64,000 bases of DNA from Salibacterium salarium (GTDB lineage Bacteria; Bacillota; Bacilli; Bacillales; Marinococcaceae). Below the pieces are notes generated by a model. It saw only the letters and a program-made list of their open reading frames with translations. It had not been told where the DNA came from and ran no database searches. Shown here piece after piece: positions 1 to 9,359 of this stretch. The stretch lies in NCBI RefSeq assembly GCF_030813635.1, contig NZ_JAUSUM010000001.1:1-64000 (forward strand), in the 5' to 3' direction. A program made the position numbers and the translations under genes. Numbering within the stretch: the first letter of the stretch is position 1; each line of letters begins with the position of its first letter.

Positions 1-60
1 TGCATGTATTAGGCACGCCGCCAGCGTTCGTCCTGAGCCAGGATCAAACTCTCCAATAAA
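1..60 (-). rRNA. rrs: 16S rRNA, 5' end only (runs off the window start)
   Basis: Read on the minus strand this is the conserved beginning of bacterial 16S rRNA, including GAGTTTGATCCTGGCTCAG, followed by the conserved GACGAACGCTGGCGGC stretch. The exact 5' end near base 60 is inferred from the usual Bacillus mature end. The gene continues outside the window. An rRNA operon directly after bofA matches the rrnA position in B. subtilis. Confidence 0.96.
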
Positions 61-230
61 AAGATGTTTGATTCTAACTGATTGATTCAATCAATGTTGA
101 ATCGATATTTGTTGCTTGAATTGACAGACGCTTGACTTTCATTCAATTTTCAAAGAACAACTGCTTTTTGTGTTTCACCGCTTTATCAGCGACTTAATAA
201 ATTTTACTAGACATTCAAAATAAAGTCAAT
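61..230 (-). promoter_or_regulatory. rRNA operon leader with promoter and boxA-like antitermination signal
   Basis: On the minus strand a strong sigma-A promoter is visible: -35 TTGACT at 224-229 and -10 TAAAAT at 201-206 with a 17-bp spacer. The transcribed leader then contains TGTTCTTTGAAAATTGAATG around 136-164, which resembles the leader sequence found before Bacillus 16S genes and includes a boxA-like segment. The rest of the gap up to bofA (231-446) is AT-rich; I see no gene in it. Confidence 0.75.
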
Positions 231-446
231 AATTAATTAAAATCTTTTTTTATGATTTTTTTCAAAGAATGTCTGTGTCTTTAACGACGCATACCAATTT
301 ACCATCTGCTTCGAAAAAACACAATACCTTTTTCAAAAAAAATTATTTGATTCAAATTATCTTTATCTGTTGTCCCCTACATTAATTGAAGGGATTTCCC
401 ATTATAACTGCTCAATGAAAAATGTCAACTAATGAAATAAAATCAG

Positions 447-713
447 TTACATAATAATAAAAAGATCCACCGCAACTAACATTAGTACTCCAGGTATCCC
501 TAACACACCAGAAACAAATACAGTTACTAAGTTAATAGGAAGGTGATAATCAAATGCACTTCCGAAAGCATTTAAAAAAAATAAAGCTAGAGCGCCGACA
601 ATAAGTCGCACTAATATGCTACCTACCCATTTAAAAGATTTTTTCCCACCTCCAATCAAAAAAAACAAACAAACACCAACACCTGCTAGAGAAATATAAA
701 GTATAGGATCCAT
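447..713 (-). CDS. bofA: Pro-sigma-K processing inhibitor BofA
   Basis: Small 88-residue membrane protein with hydrophobic segments at about residues 4-21, 30-52 and 60-87, the usual size and layout of BofA. In the family BofA sits in the outer forespore membrane with SpoIVFA and holds the SpoIVFB protease inactive until the sigma-G checkpoint signal, so that pro-sigma-K is cleaved late in the mother cell. Position between yaaL and an rRNA operon is the same as in B. subtilis, which supports the call more than sequence motifs do. A terminator separates it from yaaL, so it probably has its own promoter. GGAGAAGG precedes the ATG. Confidence 0.85.
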   Translation of the reverse strand: MDPILYISLAGVGVCLFFLIGGGKKSFKWVGSILVRLIVGALALFFLNAFGSAFDYHLPINLVTVFVSGVLGIPGVLMLVAVDLFIIM

Positions 714-842
714 AACCTTCTCCTTTCTACCGTACTTTCTTCTTTATTCATGTATATGTACAAGCCGTCCATTTATCCCTCGAGTTATTTATTTTACATA
801 GACAAATGAACATCCATAGTCCATAAAGATGCTTTGCATACA

Positions 843-875
843 ACAAAAAAACTGCCTCGATTACTTCGAAGCAGT
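843..875 (-). terminator. Rho-independent terminator after yaaL
   Basis: Stem AAACTGC...GCAGTTT with a run of T on the minus-strand 3' side, immediately after the yaaL stop codon. It would separate the dnaX-yaaK-recR-yaaL transcript from bofA. Confidence 0.75.
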
Positions 876-879
876 TTAT

Positions 880-1101
880 CTATCCATTATAATAACCGTT
901 AATACGGCGGTGTCGGGCCTCTTTTAACAAAAACATGTATTTCGCCCGTTTTCGTTTTAATGCGGTACGAACATCCAAAGACGGTTCTACACTTCTATCT
1001 ATAATTCTTTGATATTTGTCTAAATCCTGTTTCACCGTTTGAATCATATGAACGAGTCTTTCATTTTCCGTTTGTTGAATTCTTTTCTTTTGAAACAACA
1101 T
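880..1101 (-). CDS. yaaL: YaaL-like protein (DUF2508)
   Basis: Charged 73-residue protein, mostly helical by composition, rich in Lys/Arg/Glu. It follows recR by 15 bases and precedes bofA, exactly the place of yaaL in B. subtilis; members of this family have no established function. No membrane segment or catalytic motif is visible. Probably co-transcribed with recR, since no terminator lies between them, and ended by the hairpin at 843-875. Confidence 0.8.
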   Translation of the reverse strand: MLFQKKRIQQTENERLVHMIQTVKQDLDKYQRIIDRSVEPSLDVRTALKRKRAKYMFLLKEARHRRINGYYNG

Positions 1102-1116
1102 ACCGTTTTCCCCACC

Positions 1117-1716
1117 TTAAAGTTCTCTACGTCCCTCAATGGCTTTGGATAGCGTTACTTCATCCGCGTATTCCAAATCTCCTCCTATTGGCAGACCGTG
1201 CGCGAGACGAGTCACTTTAATTCCCGTGGGTTTCACCAAGCGAGAAATGTACATAGCAGTAGCTTCACCTTCTATAGTCGGATTTGTCGCGACAATCACT
1301 TCTTGAATATCATCGTTTTGAAGACGTTTGATTAATTCTGGTATTTTAATGTCTTCCGGTCCCACACCATCCATTGGGGAAATGGCACCATGCAGTACAT
1401 GATACAGGCCTGAATACTCTCTCATTTTCTCCATAGCCATCACGTCTTTAGAATCCTGAACTACGCAAACTGCTGACTGATCTCGTTCTTTATCTTCACA
1501 TATTCTGCAAGGATCGATGTCTGTGATGTGATGACAAACGGAACAATAGGTTAAATCTCGCTTGGCATTTACTAAGGATTTGGCGAAATCCAAAACATCG
1601 TCTTCCTTCATATCGAGCACGTAAAAAGCCAGGCGGCTCGCCGTTTTGGGGCCAATACCCGGCAATTTCATAAAACCTTCTATTAATTTTGATATAGGTG
1701 TTGGATATTGCACCAC
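1117..1716 (-). CDS. recR: Recombination mediator protein RecR
   Basis: 199 residues, the normal RecR length. A helix-hairpin-helix region lies at about residues 12-35, a four-cysteine zinc finger uses C58, C61, C70 and C73, and a Toprim fold follows at about 80-175 with a C-terminal [19 protein letters not shown] segment typical of RecR. Family role: with RecF and RecO it loads RecA on SSB-coated gapped DNA during recombinational repair. It is 12 bases downstream of yaaK and part of the dnaX-yaaK-recR operon seen across Bacillota. recF is present elsewhere in this window. Confidence 0.98.
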   Translation of the reverse strand: MVQYPTPISKLIEGFMKLPGIGPKTASRLAFYVLDMKEDDVLDFAKSLVNAKRDLTYCSVCHHITDIDPCRICEDKERDQSAVCVVQDSKDVMAMEKMREYSGLYHVLHGAISPMDGVGPEDIKIPELIKRLQNDDIQEVIVATNPTIEGEATAMYISRLVKPTGIKVTRLAHGLPIGGDLEYADEVTLSKAIEGRREL

Positions 1717-1728
1717 ATCCCCCTCCTA

Positions 1729-2037
1729 TCACATTCCAGGGATATTCATTCCTTTAGTGAGCTTACCTAGGTCTTGTTCTGTTAATTCATCTACTTTTTT
1801 CAACGCTTCGTTCATCGCCGCGAGAATGAGGTCTTGCAACATATCAACGTCTTCTGGATCTACTACATCTTCGCTGATTTCAACATCTACAATTCGTTTA
1901 TCCCCAGCAGCAACTACTTTAACAGCACCTCCGCCAGATGTTGCTTCTACTGTTTTTTCTTTTAATTCTTCCTGAGCCTTTTCCATTTGTTTTTGCATTT
2001 TTTGCATTTGCTTCATCATGTTTCCTTGATTTTTCAT
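1729..2037 (-). CDS. yaaK: YbaB/EbfC family nucleoid-associated protein
   Basis: 102 residues beginning with a Met/Gln/Lys-rich helix (residues 1-33, repeated MQKMQKQM-type pattern) followed by a small alpha/beta core containing GGGAVKVV and a helical end [10 protein letters not shown], all diagnostic for YbaB/EbfC. Family members form tweezer-like dimers that bind DNA as nucleoid-associated proteins. The gene lies between dnaX and recR, the arrangement in nearly all Bacillota, with 21 bases to dnaX. AGGAGGG precedes the ATG. Confidence 0.95.
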   Translation of the reverse strand: MKNQGNMMKQMQKMQKQMEKAQEELKEKTVEATSGGGAVKVVAAGDKRIVDVEISEDVVDPEDVDMLQDLILAAMNEALKKVDELTEQDLGKLTKGMNIPGM

Positions 2038-2058
2038 ATTAATGCCCTCCTAAAAATA

Positions 2059-3771
2059 TTATTCTTCAAATTCAACAAGTTCAGATCCTACCAATTTCAC
2101 AGCCTCATCCACAACTGGGTCATCCTCGGCTGCTTCTTCATCCGTAGAGTCTTCTTCTTTTCCTTGTTGCTTCTTCTTAAACTCTTCTTTCAGTTTTTCC
2201 CACTGACCGGATAAAATCGTTAAAACATCCAACGATTTACCGACCGAACTTTCTATGGCCCCTTGTACTAAAGAACGAAATTTAGTGTCCACCATGTTGC
2301 GGTGCATTTCGTTTTGAAAGGCAAGCACTACCGTTTCTCCATCGCAAACGGCTGGCTTTGCGTCACTTAACCAAGCATGAGCAGGTACACTTTCCTGCTT
2401 CACTTCCTTCATCACGCCACTCCACTGATTCGATACAACCTGTAGTTCTTGTTTGGTTGCCCTCGTCATTATCTCTCTGATTTTCCCATCTCCACCAAGC
2501 CCTGCAGATATATTTTTAGTTGTTTGTTCGCGAGCTGCTTTGTTGGTCTCTACTGCTGGTGCAGATGGTTGGGAAGGCGGTGGGGATTGTTCAACACTCT
2601 TTAGCTTCTGCTCGAGCTTAGCTACTTTGTCTTTAAGAAGCGTTACTTCTTCTGATGCTTCCCCTGACTCTCTTGAAGATGTACTGTCCGCTCCATGGCT
2701 AATATTGATCAGCGCCATTTCTAAAAAGATTTTAGGGTGACTCGCCCACTTCATCTCCTGATGGTACTGATTTAATTGATTAATAACTTCATACAGCCAT
2801 CCCATATCCGTCTTTTCAGAAAGCTCTTCAAAACTTTCATCTACCGTTACACGTTCCATTATTTCATCAAGACGCGGAGCTGTTTTATAAAGCAGCATGT
2901 CTCTAAAATAATAAATCATATCTTCCATAAACTGAAGTGGGTCTTTGCCGTCCCGTATTAACGTATCGGCTGCTTCTACAGCTGCCGGAGTATCACTGTT
3001 TTTTAAAGAACGGACGACTCTGGTTAAAAACTGTTGTGAAACGGTTCCTGTGATAGCTAAAACATCGTCTGAGGTTATAATACTTTCTGAAAATGATACC
3101 GCTTGATCAAGTAAACTGAGAGCATCACGCATTCCGCCTTCTGCTGCACGTGCAATCAAATACAATGCATTTTCTTCTGCTTCCCAGCCTTGTTCTTGAA
3201 GAATATATTGCATCCTTGCCACTAAGTCTTGAGAAGTAATCCGCTTAAAATCAAAACGTTGGCAACGAGAAACAATAGTTAACGGTATTTTATGAGGTTC
3301 CGTTGTTGCTAAAATAAAAACGGCATGCTTCGGAGGTTCCTCCAATGTTTTTAACAACGCATTGAAAGCTCCCGTTGACAGCATATGAACCTCATCAATG
3401 ATATATACTTTGTAACGGATGTCCCTGGGTGCAGCTATAACGTTATCCCGGATATATCTAATTTCATCGACGCCATTGTTGGAAGCAGCATCTATTTCAA
3501 TAATATCTACAACAGATCCGTCTGCAATTCCCTGACAAGCATCACATTCGTTACACGGTTCTCTTACCGGCGCTTGTTCACAATTAATGGCTTTTGCCAA
3601 AATTTTAGCAGCACTAGTCTTTCCTGTTCCTCTTGGTCCGCTAAATAGGTAAGCATGTGAAAATTTTTCCTGCCCTAAAGCATTTTGAAGGGTCTTTGTG
3701 ATATGTTCCTGACCGACTACATCTTGTAGTTCCTGCGGCCGCCAAACCCTGTACAGCGCCTTATAACTCAC
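2059..3771 (-). CDS. dnaX: DNA polymerase III subunits gamma/tau
   Basis: 570 residues, a full-length tau. AAA+ clamp-loader motor: Walker A GPRGTGKT at 45-52, a zinc module with Cys 64, 73, 76 and 79, Walker B with DEVH at 126-129, and a sensor SRC motif in IVSRCQRFDF. A variable charged linker rich in Ser/Pro/Gln follows (about 365-425), then the polymerase-binding C-terminal domain, ending in an acidic tail. It loads the DnaN sliding clamp and tethers polymerase in the replisome. First protein gene of the dnaX-yaaK-recR group and just downstream of the SRP RNA. I saw no obvious slippery heptamer, so a frameshifted gamma product is not supported here. Confidence 0.98.
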   Translation of the reverse strand: MSYKALYRVWRPQELQDVVGQEHITKTLQNALGQEKFSHAYLFSGPRGTGKTSAAKILAKAINCEQAPVREPCNECDACQGIADGSVVDIIEIDAASNNGVDEIRYIRDNVIAAPRDIRYKVYIIDEVHMLSTGAFNALLKTLEEPPKHAVFILATTEPHKIPLTIVSRCQRFDFKRITSQDLVARMQYILQEQGWEAEENALYLIARAAEGGMRDALSLLDQAVSFSESIITSDDVLAITGTVSQQFLTRVVRSLKNSDTPAAVEAADTLIRDGKDPLQFMEDMIYYFRDMLLYKTAPRLDEIMERVTVDESFEELSEKTDMGWLYEVINQLNQYHQEMKWASHPKIFLEMALINISHGADSTSSRESGEASEEVTLLKDKVAKLEQKLKSVEQSPPPSQPSAPAVETNKAAREQTTKNISAGLGGDGKIREIMTRATKQELQVVSNQWSGVMKEVKQESVPAHAWLSDAKPAVCDGETVVLAFQNEMHRNMVDTKFRSLVQGAIESSVGKSLDVLTILSGQWEKLKEEFKKKQQGKEEDSTDEEAAEDDPVVDEAVKLVGSELVEFEE

Positions 3772-3892
3772 CCCCGGGACCTCCTTTCTTTCCTTTTACC
3801 ATTATACCGATTTCAACCTAAGTTTTCAAAGTACAAATGTCTAAAAAGAACGCATATCAGTCTAAGTCATCGCGTCATTTGTATTTTTTTAC

Positions 3893-3922
3893 AAAAAAAA
3901 CAGCCCTCTTCGGAGCCGTTTG
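3893..3922 (-). terminator. Terminator of the SRP RNA gene
   Basis: On the minus strand AAACGGCTC-CGAA-GAGGGCTGTTT (stem with G-U pairs, CGAA loop) is followed by a run of T. It lies 15 bases past the 3' end of the SRP RNA and before dnaX. Confidence 0.7.
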
Positions 3923-3936
3923 GTTCATTATGTATA

Positions 3937-4206
3937 AAGCCGTGCACCTTCTGTCGGCAATGAATCCATGAGCGTTACCTAAGCAGTTAGCTCAGTCCAG
4001 GCGACTCTGCGGCACACAGAAGAGTCCGCTTACTGCTGCTTCCTTCCGGACCTGACAGGATTCACGGATTTCCGTTGCACAGAACCCAGACGTCAACACC
4101 ACTTACAAAGGTCAGACCTCACGGAAACGAAGCCTCGAGAAGGGATTCAATCTTGCTATAGCGGATTGCAAGTACAGGGCACCGCTACCTCCCCATCTAG
4201 CACGGC
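3937..4206 (-). ncRNA. scr: Signal recognition particle RNA, large Bacillus type
   Basis: The minus strand contains the invariant domain IV sequence GTCAGGTCCGGAAGGAAGCA with its GGAA tetraloop, plus long complementary arms whose ends pair (GCCGTGC... at the 5' end with ...GCACGGC at the 3' end). The length of about 270 nt fits the large SRP RNA with an Alu domain found in Bacillus, not the short 4.5S form. It binds Ffh and targets membrane and secreted proteins co-translationally. The place between tadA and dnaX is the same as in B. subtilis. Confidence 0.96.
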
Positions 4207-4306
4207 AAATTTGTAAACTTTTTTAGGCGCTTTCTTAAGAGCGCATTACATAGTATATCTTTTTTTTAGCCATAACGCAATAGAAGAAACGTTTTGACAA
4301 ATGTTT

Positions 4307-4474
4307 CTAGTCATTCGTTTCTTCTACTGGAGTTGGCTCTGCTTCTTTCTTTTCAAGTTCGGCTATTTTTTCCATAATAACCTTTGGTGGTGTATGAACA
4401 ATATGTTCTATCGGCATATTCAGTTTTTCAGCAAGTTTTTGTGCTGTTTCAGCAGAAAATTGATTTGGACGCAC
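4307..4474 (-). CDS. Small hypothetical protein, 55 residues
   Basis: An open frame with GTG start at 4472-4474 preceded by a clear GGGAGGGG ribosome binding site 7 bases away. It encodes a 55-residue hydrophilic protein beginning MRPNQFSAETAQKLAEKLN, with a proline pair (TPP) near residue 28 and a highly charged C-terminal tail. It has no membrane segment, cysteine or histidine cluster. I do not recognise the family. It sits between tadA and the SRP RNA on the same strand, 70 bases after tadA. Codon use looks like the neighbouring genes. Support rests on the ribosome binding site and the coherent helical, charged composition. Confidence 0.55.
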   Translation of the reverse strand: MRPNQFSAETAQKLAEKLNMPIEHIVHTPPKVIMEKIAELEKKEAEPTPVEETND

Positions 4475-4544
4475 CGTTTTCCCCTCCCGCTTTCGCTCAT
4501 TCTATCCCTACTATATCACGGGGATTTTCTGATTCCAATCGTCA

Positions 4545-5453
<909 letters not shown>

Positions 5454-5939
5454 TTAAATAAATAGGTTTATATTCGCATCTTCTGCTTCTGACAAGTAGG
5501 AAGCAACACCAGCATACTCTAGTCCATCGATTAGCTCGTCTTCTTTCAAGCCCATTACATCCATTGACATCGTACAAGCAACCAATTTCACGTCTAAGTC
5601 CTGAGCCATTTCAATCATTTCCTGCAAGGACGACACGTTATGATTTTTCATCATTTTCTTCATCATTTTCGGTCCCATTCCGCCGAAGTTCATTTTCGAT
5701 AACTTCAGTTTCCCCGGTCCGCGTGGCATCATCTTTTCAAACATTCTTTCCATAAATGTCTTCTCGCTCTTGCTCTTTACATTTTCTTTGCGAAGGACGT
5801 TTAATCCCCAAAATGTAAAAAACATTGTCACTGGTTTTCCCATTGCAGCAGATCCTGTAGCTATAATAAAACTAGCCATTGCTTTGTCTAGATCGCCATC
5901 GAAGACAATCATCGTCGATCCATTTTTTTCTTCAGCCAT
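5454..5939 (-). CDS. DsrE/DsrF-like sulfur carrier protein (YrkE type)
   Basis: 161 residues, DsrE/F/H-like Rossmann-type fold. The N-terminal half has the TMIVFDGDLDKAMASFIIATGSAAMG pattern region (residues 9-34) and the conserved cysteine is C122 in VACTMSMDVMG, matching YrkE-like proteins. Such proteins are thought to shuttle sulfane sulfur between TusA- and rhodanese-type partners. It is the last gene of the operon, 12 bases after tusA and ended by a strong terminator. A Met/Lys-rich middle segment (85-100) is typical of this subgroup. Function as carrier is inferred from family and neighbours. Confidence 0.88.
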   Translation of the reverse strand: MAEEKNGSTMIVFDGDLDKAMASFIIATGSAAMGKPVTMFFTFWGLNVLRKENVKSKSEKTFMERMFEKMMPRGPGKLKLSKMNFGGMGPKMMKKMMKNHNVSSLQEMIEMAQDLDVKLVACTMSMDVMGLKEDELIDGLEYAGVASYLSEAEDANINLFI

Positions 5940-5951
5940 TACAATCCCTCC

Positions 5952-6179
5952 TTAGCTTTTTTTAATCCAAAATGTAAGAATGTCGTTTTCTTCGTCCTGC
6001 TCCAGCAATTCATGCCCTGAAGATTTCGTCCAAGCCGGAATATCGGATGCAGCTCCTTTATCGGTGGCGCGTATTTCTAGAACCTCTCCTGATTTAAGGT
6101 TATCCATTTCTTTTTTTGCCTTCACAACTGGCATCGGACAAGCTAATCCTTCTGCGTTCAATACTTTATTACTATCCAT
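5952..6179 (-). CDS. TusA-family sulfurtransferase
   Basis: 75-residue single-domain TusA/SirA-like protein. The catalytic cysteine is C14 in the hallmark GLACPMPVVK, and the rest shows the ATDKGAASDIPAW pattern of the family. TusA proteins carry persulfide on this cysteine and hand it to partners. It corresponds to YrkI in the B. subtilis yrkEFHIJ set. It lies between the MBL persulfide dioxygenase gene and the DsrE gene, 29 bases after the former, so it is probably one transcript with both. Confidence 0.92.
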   Translation of the reverse strand: MDSNKVLNAEGLACPMPVVKAKKEMDNLKSGEVLEIRATDKGAASDIPAWTKSSGHELLEQDEENDILTFWIKKS

Positions 6180-6208
6180 TTAAAATCTCTCCTTTTGTCA
6201 TTCATTGT

Positions 6209-7342
6209 TTATGAAGAAATAGCACAACGATTCGGTCCTATTTCCATCTCTGTCTGTTCTTCTTCTGATGGAAAAGTTGCCCCCATATTGGTGTGACGAA
6301 TCGTTTCGTATGAATTTGGCTGAGGCGGAAGATTTTCCGTCACTGTTTTACGGAATGTTTCTTCTTCTTCAATGTTTAATCCATGGTTACGAGCATACAG
6401 CTCTTTTAATGGCGCCATCACACGGCCATTTTCATCAAGTTCTTCTTTTTTTGAAAAGTGAGCCGGAAGAACAATCAATTGCTCGTCCAGATCTACGTAA
6501 CGGTTGTAGAGTGTGTCCCGTAAGTCTCCGACCCAGTCTTCTGCTTTTCCTGCAAGATCCGGGCGGCCAATCGAATCAACAAACAATATATCTCCTGTCA
6601 GCAAATACTTGTTATCGACAATCAATGAAGTACTTCCGATGGTGTGTCCTGGGGAATAAAGGGCCTGGATATCGATATTGGTTTCACCTACATTAATAGT
6701 TGTTTCGCCTTCAAGAGGCTGATAAGAAAACGTGACTTCCGTTGCATCTGCAGATGGGAGCCAATACACAGCATCAAACATCTCTGCCAATGTTCGACCA
6801 CCGGAAACATGATCAGCGTGTAAGTGCGTATCGATGGCGTGCTTCAATTGCACATTCTTTTCTTCAAAAAAGGACGTGTACGCATCCGTTAATCTTACCG
6901 GATCCACGATAGCTGCTTCTCCATCGGAAATCACAGCATAAGAAAGGCAGCCTTTCCCTATTCGGACAAACTGATACAATTCTCCACCACCGTCTAAATC
7001 TCCCACTTTTACTGGCTCGAGATGTTCACTCCATGTTTTCATACCACCTTCAAGGTAAAAGAATTCTCCTCCTATCTCTTCGGCTAGTTGATCAGCGACA
7101 AATTGAGATGATCCTTCCTTCGCGCATACCACAATAACCTCTTTATCAGTTGGAATCTCCTCAGCAATGCTTTCGACTCCATCAAGCAGTTCAAAATAAG
7201 GCTTGTTCATTATTTCAACGTTTTTTCCTTCCACTTTCCAATCCTTAAATTGCTCTTCATTTCTAACGTCGAGAATAAAAAAGTTCTCTTGGTTCATTAC
7301 TTTTTTAGCTAATGTTTTGGCTTGTATTGCTTGAATTCCCAT
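6209..7342 (-). CDS. Rhodanese-MBL persulfide dioxygenase (YrkH/CstB-like)
   Basis: 377 residues from the ATG at 7340-7342, chosen because GGAGGGG lies five bases upstream; the open frame extends 15 codons further without a ribosome binding site. Residues 1-112 form a rhodanese-like domain with C73 in VVCAKEGSS. Residues 120-360 are a metallo-beta-lactamase fold with [11 protein letters not shown] (H173, H175, D177, H178), [22 protein letters not shown] and a late PAHFS histidine, the ETHE1-type pattern. Expected reaction: oxidation of low-molecular-weight persulfides to sulfite, coupled to sulfur transfer. Neighbours (TusA, rhodanese, DsrE, sulfite exporter, CstR) fit persulfide detoxification. 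The domain order is rhodanese first. Confidence 0.92.
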   Translation of the reverse strand: MGIQAIQAKTLAKKVMNQENFFILDVRNEEQFKDWKVEGKNVEIMNKPYFELLDGVESIAEEIPTDKEVIVVCAKEGSSQFVADQLAEEIGGEFFYLEGGMKTWSEHLEPVKVGDLDGGGELYQFVRIGKGCLSYAVISDGEAAIVDPVRLTDAYTSFFEEKNVQLKHAIDTHLHADHVSGGRTLAEMFDAVYWLPSADATEVTFSYQPLEGETTINVGETNIDIQALYSPGHTIGSTSLIVDNKYLLTGDILFVDSIGRPDLAGKAEDWVGDLRDTLYNRYVDLDEQLIVLPAHFSKKEELDENGRVMAPLKELYARNHGLNIEEEETFRKTVTENLPPQPNSYETIRHTNMGATFPSEEEQTEMEIGPNRCAISS

Positions 7343-7356
7343 TGGTACCCCTCCAA

Positions 7357-7926
7357 TTATTCTATACTTTCCGTTGGTCCATCCCATTCAGACATGCCTG
7401 GATTTACATTGACAACTTTGTCAAAACCTTTATCTTTCAACATCTGAGCTGCCATACTGCTTCGGTTGCCTGTACGACAGACAACATGTATATTTTTGGA
7501 TGCATCAAGTTCGTTCATTTTTTCTTCCAATTCACCTAAAGGTACGGATACCGCCCCAGGAATGTGAGAAAATGCAAACTCTGCCGGTTCTCTTACATCC
7601 AAAATAGTGACGTCATCCTGATTTTGCACAGCTTTTAATTGCTCATTGTTTTCTTCGTTCGGAAATGGTTCTACCGCTTTTGTTTCCTCTGGATCTGCTT
7701 TTCTTACATAGTGATAAAGCACATCGCTTTTCTCTTTACTACCAACATACTCATGACCAGTTGTTTTAGCCCAACCTTGCAGGTCAGCGAGCGACCCACG
7801 GTCTGTGGCCTGCACCTCCAAAACTTCACCTGCATGAATGGATTCTATTGCTTTTTTTGTCTTCACGATTGGCATTGGGCACGCTAACCCTTTTGCATCT
7901 ACCGTTTCATTTACTTTCATGCTCAT
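7357..7926 (-). CDS. TusA-rhodanese fusion sulfurtransferase (YrkF/CstA-like)
   Basis: 189 residues in two domains: TusA-like at 1-75 with C16 in GLACPMPI, and rhodanese at about 95-187 with active-site loop CRTGNRS (C150). A Glu/Pro-rich linker joins them. Such proteins move sulfane sulfur between thiols; CstA of Staphylococcus, which reacts with inorganic sulfide and persulfides, is built from similar parts with an additional domain. AGGAGG precedes the first ATG by seven bases. It is the first gene of the four-gene transcript 7926-5454, with a strong promoter and two operator-like palindromes upstream. Confidence 0.93.
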   Translation of the reverse strand: MSMKVNETVDAKGLACPMPIVKTKKAIESIHAGEVLEVQATDRGSLADLQGWAKTTGHEYVGSKEKSDVLYHYVRKADPEETKAVEPFPNEENNEQLKAVQNQDDVTILDVREPAEFAFSHIPGAVSVPLGELEEKMNELDASKNIHVVCRTGNRSSMAAQMLKDKGFDKVVNVNPGMSEWDGPTESIE

Positions 7927-7944
7927 TATTTTTCCTCCTTTTAA

Positions 7945-7960
7945 ATACTACGTGGGGTAT
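7945..7960. promoter_or_regulatory. Putative CstR operator, downstream copy before the TusA-rhodanese gene
   Basis: ATACTACGTGGGGTAT, a 16-bp imperfect palindrome of the ATAC-N8-GTAT type, in the 5' leader 19 bases before the start codon. It is one of five related sites between 7945 and 9382. Confidence 0.6.
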
Positions 7961-7988
7961 ATCATGAGTTAAAAAAATACAACTACCA

Positions 7989-8033
7989 ATACCTGTATGG
8001 GTATATTACGATACATAATAAAAAGTGTCAACT
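7989..8033 (-). promoter_or_regulatory. Promoter with overlapping CstR operator for the sulfur-transfer operon
   Basis: Minus-strand sigma-A promoter: -35 TTGACA (8026-8031), 17-bp spacer, -10 TAATAT (8003-8008). The palindrome ATACCTGTATGGGTAT (7989-8004) overlaps the -10 end and the transcription start, a place where a bound repressor would block RNA polymerase. Assignment to CstR is inferred from the linked cstR gene and from repetition of the motif at the other cluster promoters. Confidence 0.72.
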
Positions 8034-8056
8034 ACTTTTTTAATGACACTGACTGT

Positions 8057-8842
8057 TTAACTGAAAATATCTACCCATATTTTTATAGCTGTTGCTAGAA
8101 TCAGCAGAGCTAATATTCCTTGCAATACTTTTGTGTTCACTTTTTTTCCGACATTCACTCCTATTGGAGAGGCAATCAGGCTTGCTACAACCATCACGGC
8201 TGCTGGTACGAGTAAGACTTGACCGGTAGCAACTTTACCTACCGTAGCTCCAATCGACGATATAAACGTTATCGCTAAAGATGATGCAATTGTCATTCTA
8301 GTCGGAATCTTCAATACTACAAGTAGAATCGGAACAAGAATAAACGCCCCGGCAGCTCCGACAATGCCCGCTCCAATACCGACAATAAACGCCAATATAG
8401 TAGCTGTCGCTTTATTAAACGTTACTTTTTCATTAGATATATCATCAATGCCTTGTTTGGGTACAAACATCATTATTACAGCAATAGTAGCAAGAATGGC
8501 GTACACAATGTTCACACCGCTATCGGTCATGAAATGAGATCCATAAGCACCCATAAAACTACCCATTAAAATGCTGAGTCCCATATATAAAATAAGAGAC
8601 TTATTCAAATACCCGCCTTTTCGATAAGCCCAGACTCCGCCGATGGTTGCAAAAAACACTTGGATGGCACTGATACCAGCAACTTCATGTGCGCTGAATG
8701 CAGCAAACCCTAATAAAGGGGGGATATATAACAACATCGGATATTTCACAATGGACCCGCCAATTCCGACCATGCCAGAGATAAAAGAGCCAACAAAACC
8801 GATAAGAAATAGTGCGATAACAAATAATATACTATATTCCAA
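8057..8842 (-). CDS. TauE/SafE-family exporter, probable sulfite exporter (YrkJ type)
   Basis: 261-residue polytopic membrane protein with about eight hydrophobic helices. The two halves each begin with a glycine-rich stretch ([13 protein letters not shown] near residues 24-36 and [17 protein letters not shown] in the second half), the internal duplication typical of TauE/SafE carriers. In this gene context it is expected to export sulfite or another oxidised sulfur anion made by the persulfide dioxygenase. The start is TTG at 8840-8842 with AAAGGAAG upstream. It has its own promoter with an operator-like palindrome, and the next gene also has one, so the cluster holds several transcription units. 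Confidence 0.88.
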   Translation of the reverse strand: MEYSILFVIALFLIGFVGSFISGMVGIGGSIVKYPMLLYIPPLLGFAAFSAHEVAGISAIQVFFATIGGVWAYRKGGYLNKSLILYMGLSILMGSFMGAYGSHFMTDSGVNIVYAILATIAVIMMFVPKQGIDDISNEKVTFNKATATILAFIVGIGAGIVGAAGAFILVPILLVVLKIPTRMTIASSLAITFISSIGATVGKVATGQVLLVPAAVMVVASLIASPIGVNVGKKVNTKVLQGILALLILATAIKIWVDIFS

Positions 8843-8879
8843 CGCTTATCATCTTCCTTTCAACAAGTCCAATATACAT

Positions 8880-8901
8880 ATACCCCTATATGTATATTAT
8901 A
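8880..8901 (-). promoter_or_regulatory. -10 box and CstR-type operator of the exporter gene
   Basis: Palindrome ATACCCCTATATGTAT at 8880-8895 directly abuts TATAAT (8896-8901, minus strand). The -35 region is poor. The arrangement (operator immediately downstream of the -10) is identical to that at cstR. Confidence 0.65.
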
Positions 8902-8929
8902 AATTAAAAAATTTTAATGTTTTTTATAC

Positions 8930-9190
8930 TTATCTACTCTTCCCTAGTAGTTCAATCGCTTCTTGAACGTATTGTGATGTGTCGCCGCCGTTTTCCATCT
9001 GCTCTCTAATACACTCTTCCAGATTTTCAGCAACAATGTAAGCCATGGCGCGGTCAATGGCTGACCTTGCGGCAGAAAGTTGGTATACGACATCTTTACA
9101 ATCTTTATCTTCGTTCATCATTTTTTGAACGCCACGAACTTGCCCTTCAACACGTTTCAAACGATTTTTCATTTCTGTTGTATATTCCAT
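8930..9190 (-). CDS. cstR: CstR-type persulfide-sensing repressor (CsoR/FrmR family)
   Basis: 86-residue all-helical DUF156 protein with the family start MKNRLKRVEGQVRGVQ. The only cysteines are C31 and C60, exactly the two positions used by S. aureus CstR for intersubunit di- and trisulfide formation. The histidine that completes the copper site of CsoR (two positions before the second ligand region) is not present, so metal sensing is unlikely. Family role: tetrameric repressor released from DNA when its cysteines are crosslinked by persulfides. It is first in the cluster on the minus strand, and its own promoter carries the operator-like palindrome, indicating autoregulation. Confidence 0.9.
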   Translation of the reverse strand: MEYTTEMKNRLKRVEGQVRGVQKMMNEDKDCKDVVYQLSAARSAIDRAMAYIVAENLEECIREQMENGGDTSQYVQEAIELLGKSR

Positions 9191-9219
9191 TCTTTTTTCA
9201 TCCCTTCTACAACCTTTTT

Positions 9220-9264
9220 ATACCGTGTGGGGTATATTATACATATGCATATGAAGGTCGTCAA
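9220..9264 (-). promoter_or_regulatory. cstR promoter with operator
   Basis: Minus-strand -35 TTGACG (9259-9264), 17-bp spacer, perfect -10 TATAAT (9236-9241), followed at once by the palindrome ATACCGTGTGGGGTAT (9220-9235). The site covers the expected start of transcription. Confidence 0.75.
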
Positions 9265-9359
9265 TACTTTTCTTTCATGGGTGGAAATGCTTAAACTACA
9301 AGATAATGTTAAACCGTTTCAAGCTGTTTTCTTTTCCATAAAAATACTTCAAATACATC

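Noticed and set aside
1496-1975. Frames on the opposite or shifted strand of recR and yaaK
   Set aside because: Shadows of well-supported genes; no ribosome binding site or family similarity.
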